A stretch of DNA of 64,000 nucleotides from an uncultured Lachnospiraceae bacterium (GCA_910585715.1 CAJUEX010000013.1:10642-74641), one strand, 5' to 3'; counted from the first letter of the stretch, positions 25,043 through 34,541 are shown. Numbers and translations are program-made. Notes: generated by a model from the sequence alone, not told the origin.

Positions 25043-26719
25043 CTATTCTATCCTAATTTTGACTTGTGCTTTTTTATTGCTGCCATCCGTGGACTTGGCG
25101 GTAATGGTAACCGTCTTTCCTTTTCCGGCCTTTTTGGCGGTTACCTTTCCCTTACTGTTGACAGTGGCATATTTCTTATTGGAGCTTGTCCATGTAAGGG
25201 ACTTATTAGCGCTCTTTCCGGTAGTTTTCACCGTTGCTTTTATGGTCATGGTTTTTCCGGCTTTTAATTTTTTAGCAGGAGCCTTCAAGGTTATTTTTTT
25301 CACTGCGTGCTTCATGATTTTAAACTTACAGGAAGCTTTTACCTGACTGCCGTCTAAAGCTGATGCCGTAATGGTCACGTTCTTTCCGGCGCCTGCTTTT
25401 TTTATGGTTACTTTCCCCGTTTGGTCTACGGAAGCATATTGGGAATTGCTGCTTTGAAAGCTTACGGCTTTATTGTCAGCGTTTTCCGGAAATACCTGCA
25501 GGGTCAGGGTTACTTTTTTTCCTGCTGCAAGTTTTCCTGAGGGAGCTGTTAACGTCAGCTTCGTTACCTTTGTCTCTTTTGCTTTACCGGGATCATCTGA
25601 CACCGTTGTTTCCTCTCCCCCATTTCCACTGGTACCGTCATCTGTCATGAACCAGACATCAGAAGATAAATCAATATGCAAAGCCGGGCAGACACCTTTG
25701 TCCCTAAGTTCAACCTTTTTATCGATACACCACCCTTTTATTCCAACACACTCAACAGCATCGTAATAGTAGCGAGAACGCAGCCAATAATCGCCGTTGT
25801 ATCTGTAATCAGCCGAACTGCTTCTGGTTGCACCTCTGGCATTGGCATAATCACTCACTTTCGCTCTTCTGCTCATGGAATATACTGAGGTATCATCACA
25901 AAACCCATATTCCGGATTGGATACTTCTGTCTTGGATAATATATAAATATCATTACTTGTTGCCCATTCATTTTCAGTTATGACTGTCTGCATTACAATG
26001 GCACTTTGCTCCCTGTAATTAAAAGCCGAGCTGCAAAAGCTGTTGTTCAGCCAACTCCTGATTTCGCTGATCGCCCAACCCTTATAGCTGCTTTTGGTAT
26101 CAAAAATTTTACAATCTATCGCCTTATCCGCTGTTACAAATAAGGTTCTCCCATTATTTTTCAGCACCTTCCACTTAATCCGTTCCCATTTAAAATAACG
26201 AAAGCCACTATGCTTCACCTCATCAAAATAAGCATCATTATTGGTGTCCGCTTTACTGATTCTCCGGTACTTGATTCCGTTTACCCATACATCAATCCCT
26301 GTCTCTGCTGCTTTGGATGTGGTGATTGCCTTTTCAATGGCAGCTATAGTGGCGCTGTCTGTTACCTCACTTTGTGGATAGCTTCCAAAATATACATAGC
26401 TAAAATCCGTATAGTCTGAGCCGTCATCTTTTTTGGTACAGTGATGAACCGGATTTGCAGGACCCGCTGCCCCTGCCTGAATCTCAGTCAGACTTTCACC
26501 TGAAACAGCTTCTTCCCCTTCTAAGGGCTGATTTTCGCTGACTGTGCCAATTGCCTCCTCTCCTGCCGGCTGATTCCCGCTGATTGTTCCAATTGCCTCC
26601 TCTCCTGCCGGCTGATTCCCGCTGATTGTTCCAGCCGTGGCAAATGCCACATTTGCCTGAAACAACAAAAGGAGAGACAACAGAAGTGCGGTTATGTTTA
26701 TGCTGCGTTTCTTATTCAT
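25043..26719 (-). CDS. Secreted DUF6273/Ig-like protein (paralogue 2)
   Basis: Predicted extracellular protein of 558 residues with a signal peptide (LLLSLLLLFQANVAFA). Right after cleavage it has a short tandem repeat, GTISGNQPAGEEAI, about two and a half copies, so repeat number may vary. DUF6273 spans about 95-360 (YVYFGSYPQSEVTDSAT, WVNGIKYRRISK, YFKWERIKWKVLKNNGRTLFV). Unlike paralogues 1, 4 and 5 it lacks the chitobiase-like repeat and goes directly to two Big_2 repeats (about 390-558). It lies 17 bases after paralogue 3 and 10 bases before the 52-residue gene. Confidence 0.88.
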   Translation of the reverse strand: MNKKRSINITALLLSLLLLFQANVAFATAGTISGNQPAGEEAIGTISGNQPAGEEAIGTVSENQPLEGEEAVSGESLTEIQAGAAGPANPVHHCTKKDDGSDYTDFSYVYFGSYPQSEVTDSATIAAIEKAITTSKAAETGIDVWVNGIKYRRISKADTNNDAYFDEVKHSGFRYFKWERIKWKVLKNNGRTLFVTADKAIDCKIFDTKSSYKGWAISEIRSWLNNSFCSSAFNYREQSAIVMQTVITENEWATSNDIYILSKTEVSNPEYGFCDDTSVYSMSRRAKVSDYANARGATRSSSADYRYNGDYWLRSRYYYDAVECVGIKGWCIDKKVELRDKGVCPALHIDLSSDVWFMTDDGTSGNGGEETTVSDDPGKAKETKVTKLTLTAPSGKLAAGKKVTLTLQVFPENADNKAVSFQSSNSQYASVDQTGKVTIKKAGAGKNVTITASALDGSQVKASCKFKIMKHAVKKITLKAPAKKLKAGKTMTIKATVKTTGKSANKSLTWTSSNKKYATVNSKGKVTAKKAGKGKTVTITAKSTDGSNKKAQVKIRIE

Positions 26720-26736
26720 ACTCCCTATTCCTTTGC

Positions 26737-28593
26737 TTATTTTATAGTAATTTTTACGGTTGCTTTTTTATTGCTTCCGTCCGTGGATATTGCAGTTATG
26801 GTCACGCTCTTTCCTTTCCCTGCCTTTTTTGCCGTTACCCTGCCCATACTGCTGACGGTTGCATATTTTTTATTGGAGCTTTTCCAGATTAAGGACTTAT
26901 TTGCATTTTTTCCGGTAGTTTTCACAGCTGCCTTTATGGTCATGGACTTTCCCGCTTTCAAAGTTTTCTTTTGTGCTTTTAGTTTTATGTTCTTTACTGC
27001 ATGTTTCATAATTTTAAAGCGATAAGCGGATTTCACCTTACTGTTTCCACAAGCTGATGCCGTTATGGTAACACTCTTTCCAATTCCCGCTTTTTTTACT
27101 GTGACAGTTCCATTTTTATCTACGGAAGCATATTTCTTATTGCTGCTCGTCCATTGCACTGATGCGGCAGATGCCCCTTTGGGAGTCGTCTTTAAAGTCA
27201 GCCTGACTTTTTTTCCTGCCGCCAGTTTTCCGGAAGGTCCTGTGACGGAAAGCTTCTTTAAAGCTTTTACTGTAATTGTGATGGAAGCGTTGCAGGCAGC
27301 GCCACCGGATGTATAAGACACGGTCAGGGTTTTCTTTCCGGGGGTATTCATATTGATTTCTGATGCATTCGTGATATATTTACCGGATTTCAATTCTTTT
27401 GCTGGATGTTGTTTATAAAAAGCAGTTATCTTCAGGTCATCGATAGTCAGAGCTTCTCCTGCGTAGTAGACAGTTTTTTCTTTAGAAGCCTGAAGGCTTA
27501 CAGGTATCTTTTCCTCGCCCGCTTCCCCACTGGTACCATCATCTGTCATAGACCAAAGGGCAGAGGACAGATTAATTTGCAGCGCCGGGCAAATACCATA
27601 GTTCGAGGAATTAAATGCCCCAATGTCCAGCTTTCCATTAACTGCCATGACATCATTGCCATTTTGAGCGGGAGAGCGCAACAACCAGGCGCAGCCGTCT
27701 TTTCTGCTTCCTTTTGCATAGGTATAACTGCTTGGCTGAACTATCCTGCTCATAGATGCTTCATTATAACTACAGAATCCGTATTGTTCATTTGTCACTT
27801 CTCCTATGGACAAAAGCCAGACTTTATCATTTGTGTTATTTCCACCTGGCGTACCATAGTCCGGATTATTATCATTCACCACTTTCTGTGCCACAACGGC
27901 ATTTTGCTCACTGTTACTAAAAGCCGTGTGATAAAAACTGTCGTTTAACCACTTCCTTAAGGTGCAGGTTTCCCATGTAACATATCGCCCTTCTTCATCG
28001 AAAGGTTTATAATCAACTGCTTTGTCTGCCACTACCAATAAAGTCTTCCCATCATTCTTAAGTACTTTCCACCGGAGTCTCTCCCATTTAAAATAGCGGT
28101 AGCCTTTATTCGTTGGTTCCCAGTCAAACCATGAATTACCAGAATCCTTTTTACTGATTCGACGGTACTTAATACCATTCACCCATACATCCTTCCCTAC
28201 TTCTGCCGCTGTTCCGGATGCGATAATTGCCTTGTCAATGGCATCTATGGTTGCTTTATCCGTCACCTCACTTTGGGGATAGCTGCCAAAATAGATATAG
28301 CTAAACTCTGTGGTATGGCGACTGTGATCATGAATCGGATTTACAGGACCTGTAATGTCTCCTGCCTGTATTCCCGGCAGGCTTTGGCCGGAAATGGTAA
28401 TTTCCGGTTCGTTTCCGCTGACTGCATCATTTTCCCCCAATATAAAATCAGAGGAAGAAGTGTCTGCTGCTTCCTCCCCTTCTCCTGCCCTGTTATCACT
28501 GACTGTCTGTGCAAAAGCAGGCAGTCCTCCCGTGGAAAACAATAGCACAGCCGCTAATAAAAGCGGCAAAAACCGTATGTTCTTTCTTTTCAT
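26737..28593 (-). CDS. Secreted DUF6273/Ig-like protein (paralogue 3)
   Basis: Predicted extracellular protein of 618 residues; signal peptide ends at GGLPAFA (28). DUF6273 occupies about 90-355 and keeps YIYFGSYPQSEVTD, WVNGIKYRRISK and NPDYGTPGG. This copy carries a Big_3-like Ig module (about 370-450, VYYAGEALTIDDLKITAFY ... TPGKKTLTVSY) where others have the chitobiase-like repeat, then two Big_2 repeats. The module swap between paralogues shows domain shuffling. It is the first structural gene after the XRE regulator, 26 bases downstream, with AAGGGGG before the ATG. Confidence 0.88.
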   Translation of the reverse strand: MKRKNIRFLPLLLAAVLLFSTGGLPAFAQTVSDNRAGEGEEAADTSSSDFILGENDAVSGNEPEITISGQSLPGIQAGDITGPVNPIHDHSRHTTEFSYIYFGSYPQSEVTDKATIDAIDKAIIASGTAAEVGKDVWVNGIKYRRISKKDSGNSWFDWEPTNKGYRYFKWERLRWKVLKNDGKTLLVVADKAVDYKPFDEEGRYVTWETCTLRKWLNDSFYHTAFSNSEQNAVVAQKVVNDNNPDYGTPGGNNTNDKVWLLSIGEVTNEQYGFCSYNEASMSRIVQPSSYTYAKGSRKDGCAWLLRSPAQNGNDVMAVNGKLDIGAFNSSNYGICPALQINLSSALWSMTDDGTSGEAGEEKIPVSLQASKEKTVYYAGEALTIDDLKITAFYKQHPAKELKSGKYITNASEINMNTPGKKTLTVSYTSGGAACNASITITVKALKKLSVTGPSGKLAAGKKVRLTLKTTPKGASAASVQWTSSNKKYASVDKNGTVTVKKAGIGKSVTITASACGNSKVKSAYRFKIMKHAVKNIKLKAQKKTLKAGKSMTIKAAVKTTGKNANKSLIWKSSNKKYATVSSMGRVTAKKAGKGKSVTITAISTDGSNKKATVKITIK

Positions 28594-28619
28594 TTGTATT
28601 CCCCCTTCTTAAAATTTTA

Positions 28620-29027
28620 TTATTTCAAATAGTCATTTAACTCATCAATCTTCACTACCGTCATGCCATGTTCCGGATTGCCAAGCACTAACAGCTGGTC
28701 TCCCTTTTGGATATGTAATACCTTTCTTGCCTTCTGGGGAATGGGCATCAAGCCCCCTTCCCCTACTTTTACAATTCCAAACACATATTTCCCGGTCTGT
28801 GCGGCAAGCTCTCCTTCCCCTATCCGGCGTTCTCTTTCGCTTAATGTCAGTTCGTCCAGGGAGCTTTCATACAAATCCATCAGTTTTTTGCACTTTACTA
28901 CATCGGGCAGGGTTTCACCCGCTTCCCATTTTGCAATGGTCTGGCGAGAAACGTCTATTCTCTCTGCCACATACTCCAATGAGAAGTTTTTTTCTTTTCT
29001 CAGCTTCTTTAGTCTTTTTCCTATCAT
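28620..29027 (-). CDS. XRE-family regulator with AbrB-like C-terminus
   Basis: DNA-binding protein of 135 residues. The N-terminal HTH_3 (about 3-58) reads IGKRLKKLRKEKNFSLEYVAERIDVSRQTIAKWEAGETLP. The C-terminal half (about 85-135), GLMPIPQKARKVLHIQKGDQLLVLGN, has the swapped-hairpin AbrB/SpoVT pattern. Combining both folds suggests a regulator with two DNA contacts or a dimer-stabilising domain. It is the first gene of the operon that continues with paralogues 3, 2, the 52-residue gene and 1, so it probably controls that operon and possibly the duplicated promoter before paralogue 4. Confidence 0.9.
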   Translation of the reverse strand: MIGKRLKKLRKEKNFSLEYVAERIDVSRQTIAKWEAGETLPDVVKCKKLMDLYESSLDELTLSERERRIGEGELAAQTGKYVFGIVKVGEGGLMPIPQKARKVLHIQKGDQLLVLGNPEHGMTVVKIDELNDYLK

Positions 29028-29058
29028 GTCTTTTCCGTCTCCTGCCTTACTACCTAAA

Positions 29059-29110
29059 ATTATATAAATTGCACAAAACTATTACAATAAACTTTCCTTA
29101 ACATATATGT
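29059..29110 (-). promoter_or_regulatory. Promoter region A of the XRE-DUF6273 operon
   Basis: Minus strand: TTGTAA (29082-29087), 17 bases, TATAAT (29059-29064), 31 bases before the regulator ATG. A palindrome ACATATATGT (29101-29110) lies 13 bases upstream of the -35. The surrounding 130 bases (29052-29180) are a diverged duplicate of the region before paralogue 4 (31437-31590), with the promoter and the palindrome kept in both. Confidence 0.75.
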
Positions 29111-29235
29111 CATGAAAAGTTACAGTCATAACTATGTGCCTTCTTACCAGTAATATCCCTTAGGCAGTAAAAAGGTTGCATAGCAAATAAAAAAATTATG
29201 ACAGGACCACTCACTTGGTGGAAGTTGTAAGAAAA

Positions 29236-31320
29236 TTATTTTATCTGAATCTTCACCGCCGCCTTTTTATTGCTCCCGTCCGTGGATTTGGCGGTAATAG
29301 TAACCGTCTTTCCTTTCCCGGCTTTTTTGGCGGTTACCTTTCCCTTACTGCTGACGCTTGCATATTTTTTGTTGGAACTTGTCCATTTCAGGGATTTGTT
29401 GGCATTCTTTCCGGTGGTTTTTACAGTGGCTTTTATGGTCATGCTCTTTCCGGCTTTTAAAGTCTTCTTTGGCGCTTTCAGCTTTATGGTTTTTACGGCA
29501 TGTTTCATAATTTTTATTTTTATGGACGTCTTTTTGCCGCTTCCGTCCTGGGCTGTTGCTGTTATGGTTACCGTTTTCCCTATGCCTTTCTTTTTCAGGG
29601 TTATCTTTCCGTTTTTATCCACAGCGGCATACTTTTTATTGCTGCTTTTCCATTTGACGGCTTTATTTCCGGCATTTTCCGGGGTGAACTTCAGGGTCAG
29701 TTTCACTTTCTTTCCGGCGGCAAGTTTTTTGGAAGGGGCTTTAATAGTGAGCTTTTGGACTTTCTGTCTGCTGCTGCCATTATTTTGACTGCCGTTTCCA
29801 TTGTTGCTTCCATTTCCATTATTGTTTCCATTTCCGTTATTTCCTCCACTGCCGCTCTTTTTCAGCGTGTAAGTAAACTCTGCCACGTCGCTTTGACGGC
29901 AGCTCCGGCTTACCGCAATCGCCTTAACGGTCATGTTCCGGTTTATTGTAATTGTTCCCGAATAAAGAGTGCCTGCCGTGGTAGGCGTAGTTCCGTCTGT
30001 AGTATAGTATATACTGGCTCCGGGGGTGGCACAGCTTAAGCTCAGCTTTGTGTTTTTTGCAACACTGCTTCCTGTCGGAAGGGAAGCTGTGGGCATGGCT
30101 GCCTTTTCGTCCCCGCCCTCGCCGCTGGTTCCGTCATCTGCCATGTACCAAAGGGCAGATGAAACGTTTATATGCATGGCCGGACAGACGCCGCATATGT
30201 TCCCTAATACAATAGGTCCGCCAGAATATATGACGGCCCCCCATTGGACCACATACATAGCACGTTCACGGCAATCCGACGTCACACCTGGAGCGAGAGG
30301 CGAACGCAACCACCATGTGCAGGAATCCTTATCAACAGTTCCAACACTACTACTCTGACGATCATTCTCATAATGACTTACACCTCTTGTAATAGCATAG
30401 CTGCTTGCTTTCATCATACGGCTTCGGCTTCCGGCTTCCTTTTTAGTACAAAATCCATATTCTCCATCCGACACTTCTTCTGCAGACAAAAGATATATCT
30501 TATCATCCGTATCATCATTTGTATTATCATTTGTATGGTATTCGTAACTGATATTTTCTACAGTATGCATTATAACAGCGCTTTGCTCAATATTGCTAAA
30601 GGCTGTATTGTAAAAGCCGTTATTCAGCCAGTTCCTCATAGTGCTGGTTTTCCATACATTATTTCTATATTTTTCATTAAAACGTTTACAGTCAATTGCC
30701 TTATCCGCTACTACGAACAAAGTATTTCCGTCATTTTTCAGTACCCTCCACTTTATCCGTTCCCATTTAAAATAACGGTAGCCATTGTTTGGCACATCAT
30801 CAAAATATCCGTCATAAGTTGTATCATCTTTGCTGATTCTCCGGTACTTAATTCCGTTTACCCATACATCCGTCCCTGCATCCGCTGGTATTCCGGATGT
30901 GCTGACGGCCTTATCAATAGCTGCTATGATGGCGCCGTCTGTCACCTCGCTCTGTGGATAGCTTCCAAAGTATATGTAGCTGAAATCCGTATAGTCTAAA
31001 TTACTTCCCTCTTTTATACAGTGGTGGACCGGATTTGCCGGTCCGGTTACTGCCCCTGCCTGTATTTCCGGCAGGGTCTGCCCGGAAACGGTGTCTTCCT
31101 CTTCGTCCGGACTTTCCCCGGCTCCCGGTTCTTCATTTGTACAAGGTCCGTTTTCGCTGACTGTTATTGCCGGCTCTTCCTCCCTTGCTGTCTCATTGCT
31201 GTCGGCTATGCCACTTGAAGCAAAAGCCGTGCCTGTCTGGAACAGCAGAAGGATGGACAGCAATACTGCCAAAACTGCCTTTTCTTTTTTCCTCTGTAAC
31301 CATTTTTGTTTCCTTTCCAT
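29236..31320 (-). CDS. Secreted DUF6273/Ig-like protein (paralogue 4)
   Basis: The longest paralogue, 694 residues, with a signal peptide (VLLSILLLFQTGTAFASS). The post-signal region is acidic (EEPGAGESPDEEEDT). DUF6273 spans about 110-410, then a chitobiase-like repeat (IYYTTDGTTPTTAGT, about 440-510) and a glycine/asparagine linker (about 515-545, GNGNNNGNGSNNGNG) not present in the others, then two Big_2 repeats. It is transcribed from its own promoter, a duplicate of that before the XRE gene, and stands outside the XRE operon. There is no terminator I can place in 29181-29235. Confidence 0.88.
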   Translation of the reverse strand: MERKQKWLQRKKEKAVLAVLLSILLLFQTGTAFASSGIADSNETAREEEPAITVSENGPCTNEEPGAGESPDEEEDTVSGQTLPEIQAGAVTGPANPVHHCIKEGSNLDYTDFSYIYFGSYPQSEVTDGAIIAAIDKAVSTSGIPADAGTDVWVNGIKYRRISKDDTTYDGYFDDVPNNGYRYFKWERIKWRVLKNDGNTLFVVADKAIDCKRFNEKYRNNVWKTSTMRNWLNNGFYNTAFSNIEQSAVIMHTVENISYEYHTNDNTNDDTDDKIYLLSAEEVSDGEYGFCTKKEAGSRSRMMKASSYAITRGVSHYENDRQSSSVGTVDKDSCTWWLRSPLAPGVTSDCRERAMYVVQWGAVIYSGGPIVLGNICGVCPAMHINVSSALWYMADDGTSGEGGDEKAAMPTASLPTGSSVAKNTKLSLSCATPGASIYYTTDGTTPTTAGTLYSGTITINRNMTVKAIAVSRSCRQSDVAEFTYTLKKSGSGGNNGNGNNNGNGSNNGNGSQNNGSSRQKVQKLTIKAPSKKLAAGKKVKLTLKFTPENAGNKAVKWKSSNKKYAAVDKNGKITLKKKGIGKTVTITATAQDGSGKKTSIKIKIMKHAVKTIKLKAPKKTLKAGKSMTIKATVKTTGKNANKSLKWTSSNKKYASVSSKGKVTAKKAGKGKTVTITAKSTDGSNKKAAVKIQIK

Positions 31321-31444
31321 CTCAGCTTCCCCTTTCCTCTTGCTTACTGTCTGAAATTGTGATAAATATGTAACCTTTTAATGATTCGACTACATCTTAA
31401 TGCCGATTGCGGATTAAATTTTATTGTAATTGTTTATACCTAAT

Positions 31445-31508
31445 ATTATATAAATTACACTAAACGATTACAATAAACTTTCCTTAACATACCTCCAACA
31501 TATATGTT
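31445..31508 (-). promoter_or_regulatory. Promoter region B before paralogue 4
   Basis: Minus strand: TTGTAA (31468-31473), 17 bases, TATAAT (31445-31450), with a palindrome AACATATATGTT (31497-31508) upstream. It matches region A in sequence and order. An inverted repeat TTTATTGTAAT/ATTACAATAAA (about 31420-31475) is present only here. The leader from the -10 to the ATG is about 125 bases, longer than in A. Confidence 0.75.
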
Positions 31509-31584
31509 ACGAAAACTTACAGCCATGATTATGCAAGCTCTTATTACTAATATCCCATAGAAGCCAAAAAGGTTGCTTCCTAAA

Positions 31585-31619
31585 AAAACGGACAATGCTC
31601 CTTTTGCATCGTCCGTTTT
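31585..31619 (-). terminator. Terminator after the aminopeptidase gene
   Basis: Minus strand: AAAACGGACGATGC, a seven-base loop, GCATTGTCCGTTTT with one G-T pair, then further T. It lies 35 bases past the stop at 31654; a strong intrinsic terminator. Confidence 0.92.
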
Positions 31620-31653
31620 CAAAAAACATTCTTATTTTATTCTGTTTATTCCG

Positions 31654-33033
31654 TTATTCCGCCTTCAAAAACGCCTCATACCCTCTTTTCACTTCATAAA
31701 GGTCAGCCTTGCTGGTAGCCTCATAAGGCGCATGCATATTCAATACCGGAACGCCGCAGTCAATTACATTCATTCCATACAGGGAAAGGATATAGGCAAT
31801 GGTCCCGCCGCCGCCTGCGTCCACCTTTCCAAGCTCCGCCGTCTGGAACGCCACATCCGCCTCTTCCATGATTTTCCTGAGAAATCCGATGTATTCCGCA
31901 TTGGCGTCATTGGAGCCTGCTTTTCCTCTTGCTCCGGTATATTTTTTCAAGATCATTCCGTGTCCTAAATATGCCACGTTATTTTTATCAAAGCTGGAAG
32001 CATAGCCCGGGTCAAAGCCGGCTCCCACATCGGAAGACAGCATTCTGGAATTGGCAAGGCACCTTCTGAGGGCAAGCTCAGAAAACTGCCCCGTAAGCTC
32101 CATGATTTCCGCCACGCAGTTTTCAAAGAACTTTGACTGCATGCCGGTTGCTCCCACGCTGCCGATTTCCTCCTTGTCCACAAGGATGCAGCAGCCGGTG
32201 CGTTTTACCTTCTTCACCTGCAGCATGGCTTCTAAAGAGCTGTAGGCGCATACTCTGTCATCCTGCCCGTAAGCTAAAATCATGCTACGGTCAAAGCCTG
32301 CCTCCTTTGCCTTTCCAGCCGGAACCACTTCCAGCTCCGCCGATATGAAATCCTCTTCCTCTATGTCGTATTCCTCTTTTAAAATCTTTAAGATTCCTGC
32401 CTTTACCTTGTCCTTTTCTTCCTTTTCCAAAGGCTTATTGCCCACGATGATATCCAGAGCTTCCCCTTCGATTACTTTATTTGCCTTTTTCTCCATCTGC
32501 TCCCCTGCCAGATGCACCAGTAAATCCGAAATAAAAAATACCGGGTCGTCCTCATCCTCGCCTATATTTATGAGAATGGAAGAACCGTCTTTTTTTACAA
32601 CCACTCCGTGAATGGCAAGGGGAATGGTTACCCACTGGTACTTTTTGATACCACCGTAATAGTGGGTGTCCAAATAGGCAAAGTCCCCTTCCTCATACAA
32701 AGGATTCTGCTTGATATCCAGCCTTGGGGAATCAATATGGGCGCCTAAAATATTCATGCCCTCTTCCAAATCCTTTGAACCCATATGGAACAGAATCACA
32801 TTTTTATCCATATTGACCGCATAAACCTTATCTCCGGCCTTCAGCTTTTTCTTTTCCCTGCGGATACGCTCTAACTCCACATAGCCTTCCTCTTCAATCC
32901 GGTTTACGATTTGGGATACGCATTCCCTCTCTGTTTTTCCTTCATCCAGAAAATTACGGTAATTTTTACTAAGTGTTTCCAGTTCCTTTAACTGTTCTTT
33001 TGTATACTTGTTCCAAATGCTTTCTCTTTTCAT
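31654..33033 (-). CDS. M18 family aminopeptidase
   Basis: Zinc aminopeptidase of the M18 (aminopeptidase I) family, cytoplasmic, removing N-terminal residues from peptides. The 459 residues are normal. Metal ligands are seen in LGAHIDSPRLD (about 98-108), DKEEIGSVGATG (about 283-294), DVGAGFDP and the C-terminal LNMHAPYEATSKADLYE (about 425-441). YGQDDRVCAYSSLEAM is the conserved M18 segment. It stands alone with a good terminator. A solo TAACAATTCAGACAG motif lies in the upstream gap (33115-33130). Confidence 0.93.
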   Translation of the reverse strand: MKRESIWNKYTKEQLKELETLSKNYRNFLDEGKTERECVSQIVNRIEEEGYVELERIRREKKKLKAGDKVYAVNMDKNVILFHMGSKDLEEGMNILGAHIDSPRLDIKQNPLYEEGDFAYLDTHYYGGIKKYQWVTIPLAIHGVVVKKDGSSILINIGEDEDDPVFFISDLLVHLAGEQMEKKANKVIEGEALDIIVGNKPLEKEEKDKVKAGILKILKEEYDIEEEDFISAELEVVPAGKAKEAGFDRSMILAYGQDDRVCAYSSLEAMLQVKKVKRTGCCILVDKEEIGSVGATGMQSKFFENCVAEIMELTGQFSELALRRCLANSRMLSSDVGAGFDPGYASSFDKNNVAYLGHGMILKKYTGARGKAGSNDANAEYIGFLRKIMEEADVAFQTAELGKVDAGGGGTIAYILSLYGMNVIDCGVPVLNMHAPYEATSKADLYEVKRGYEAFLKAE

Positions 33034-33155
33034 TCTGTCTCTGCTCCTTCCTGTTTAGACTGTTTCTTTCTATTCAGCATTTCCTGTCTGCTGCTTTTCT
33101 ATGTCTTATTTTCCGTAACAATTCAGACAGCGGCTTTTCTATTATCATAAACTAT

Positions 33156-33953
33156 TTACAGGCTTACAATACTTTTCTTTGGACATTTTTTCTCACATGC
33201 GCCGCAGCCCACACATTTTTCCTGGTCAATGGAGGCATGGAAATCAGATACGGTTACGGCTTCGTGCTCACACTGCTTTACACAAATGCCGCAGCCGATA
33301 CAGCCTGCCTGACAGTCCTTCATGGTAACAGGCCCCTTTTCTTTAGAGGAACATGCCACCGCATACCGGCTCTTGTAAGGAATCAGCTCAATTAAATGCT
33401 TGGGACATACCTCCACGCATTTCCCGCAAGCTTTACATGCCTCTTTGTCCACTACCGCCACTCCGTTTACCACATGAATGGCGTCAAAAGGACAAACCTT
33501 TACACAGGAGCCAAATCCCAGACAGCCGTCATTACAGCTTTTGGGACCGCCGTTAGGCACAAAAGCAAGCATCCGGCAGTCCTCCACTCCGGTATAGTCA
33601 TAATCCAGCCTTGCCTTGTCACAGTCACCGGCACACTTTACGAAAGCTATCATTTTTTCTCCTGCCTCCGCTTCCACACCCATAATTTCCGCAATCTTTT
33701 CTCCTACCGGCTCGCCGCCAACCGGACAGGCATTTACGGCTGCCTCTCCTTTTGCAATGGCTGCAGCCAGTCCGGAACAGCCTGCAAACCCGCAGCCGCC
33801 GCAGTTATTTCCGGGAAGCGCCGCCAAAACGGCTTCTTCCTTTTCATCCACTTCCACCTTGAACTTGATGCCTGCCGCTCCTAAAAACAGCCCGATGAGC
33901 AGGCCTGTCACGCTGATGACTCCTGCCGCAATGAAAATTCCAACAATATTCAT
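33156..33953 (-). CDS. rnfB: Rnf complex subunit B (ferredoxin-like)
   Basis: Electron-transfer subunit of the ferredoxin:NAD+ oxidoreductase (Rnf), which pumps Na+ or H+ while oxidising ferredoxin. The 265 residues start with a membrane helix (about 4-26), followed by the GNNCGGCGFAGCSGLA cluster (about 48-63). Four ferredoxin-type [4Fe-4S] motifs follow: the CLGFGSCVKVCP, CKACGKCVEVCP, CIGCGICVKQC and CVGCGACEKKCP patterns. It is the last gene of rnfCDGEAB, 12 bases after rnfA. Confidence 0.96.
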   Translation of the reverse strand: MNIVGIFIAAGVISVTGLLIGLFLGAAGIKFKVEVDEKEEAVLAALPGNNCGGCGFAGCSGLAAAIAKGEAAVNACPVGGEPVGEKIAEIMGVEAEAGEKMIAFVKCAGDCDKARLDYDYTGVEDCRMLAFVPNGGPKSCNDGCLGFGSCVKVCPFDAIHVVNGVAVVDKEACKACGKCVEVCPKHLIELIPYKSRYAVACSSKEKGPVTMKDCQAGCIGCGICVKQCEHEAVTVSDFHASIDQEKCVGCGACEKKCPKKSIVSL

Positions 33954-33965
33954 AGTCTCACCCTC

Positions 33966-34541
33966 CTATAACAGGCCGGAAAAGCCGCAAAAGGCAATTG
34001 CCATAAGCCCTGCCGTCACTAAGACGATTGGCATTCCCCGAAAGGGCGCCGGCACGTCATTGTGCTCCATCTTTTCCCGGATTCCCGCAAGAATAATAAT
34101 GGAAATGGTAAATCCAAGAGCGGTAGAAAAACCGTTTACCACACTTTTTAAAATTCCATAGGTTTTCTGCACATTGGTAAGGGCAACTCCCAGCACTGCA
34201 CAGTTGGTTGTAATCAAAGGAAGATACACGCCTAAGGATTCATAAAGAGGCGGCATATACTTTTTCAAAAACATTTCCACAAACTGTACCAGCGCCGCAA
34301 TCAGCAAAATAAACACAATGGTCTGCAAATATGTTATGTTTAAAGGCTGCAGCAAAAACTGGTAAATAACGCTACACACAAGGGAAGCCAGCGTTATTAC
34401 AAAGATAACTGCCGTTCCCATGCCTGCTGCCGTTTCCACCTTTTTGGAAACCCCAAGGAAGGGGCAGAGTCCCAGAAACTGGCTAAGCACCACATTGCTT
34501 ACAAGTGCGGAACCGATGGCTATGATAATCAACTCACTCAT
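33966..34541 (-). CDS. rnfA: Rnf complex subunit A
   Basis: Six-helix membrane subunit of Rnf, homologous to NqrE; with RnfE it holds a membrane [2Fe-2S] cluster. The 191 residues are normal length. Visible: SALVSNVVLSQFLGLCPFLGVSKK near the N-terminus with the cluster cysteine, and TTNCAVLGVALTN with the second (about 108-120). The start overlaps the rnfE stop by eight bases. Confidence 0.95.
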   Translation of the reverse strand: MSELIIIAIGSALVSNVVLSQFLGLCPFLGVSKKVETAAGMGTAVIFVITLASLVCSVIYQFLLQPLNITYLQTIVFILLIAALVQFVEMFLKKYMPPLYESLGVYLPLITTNCAVLGVALTNVQKTYGILKSVVNGFSTALGFTISIIILAGIREKMEHNDVPAPFRGMPIVLVTAGLMAIAFCGFSGLL

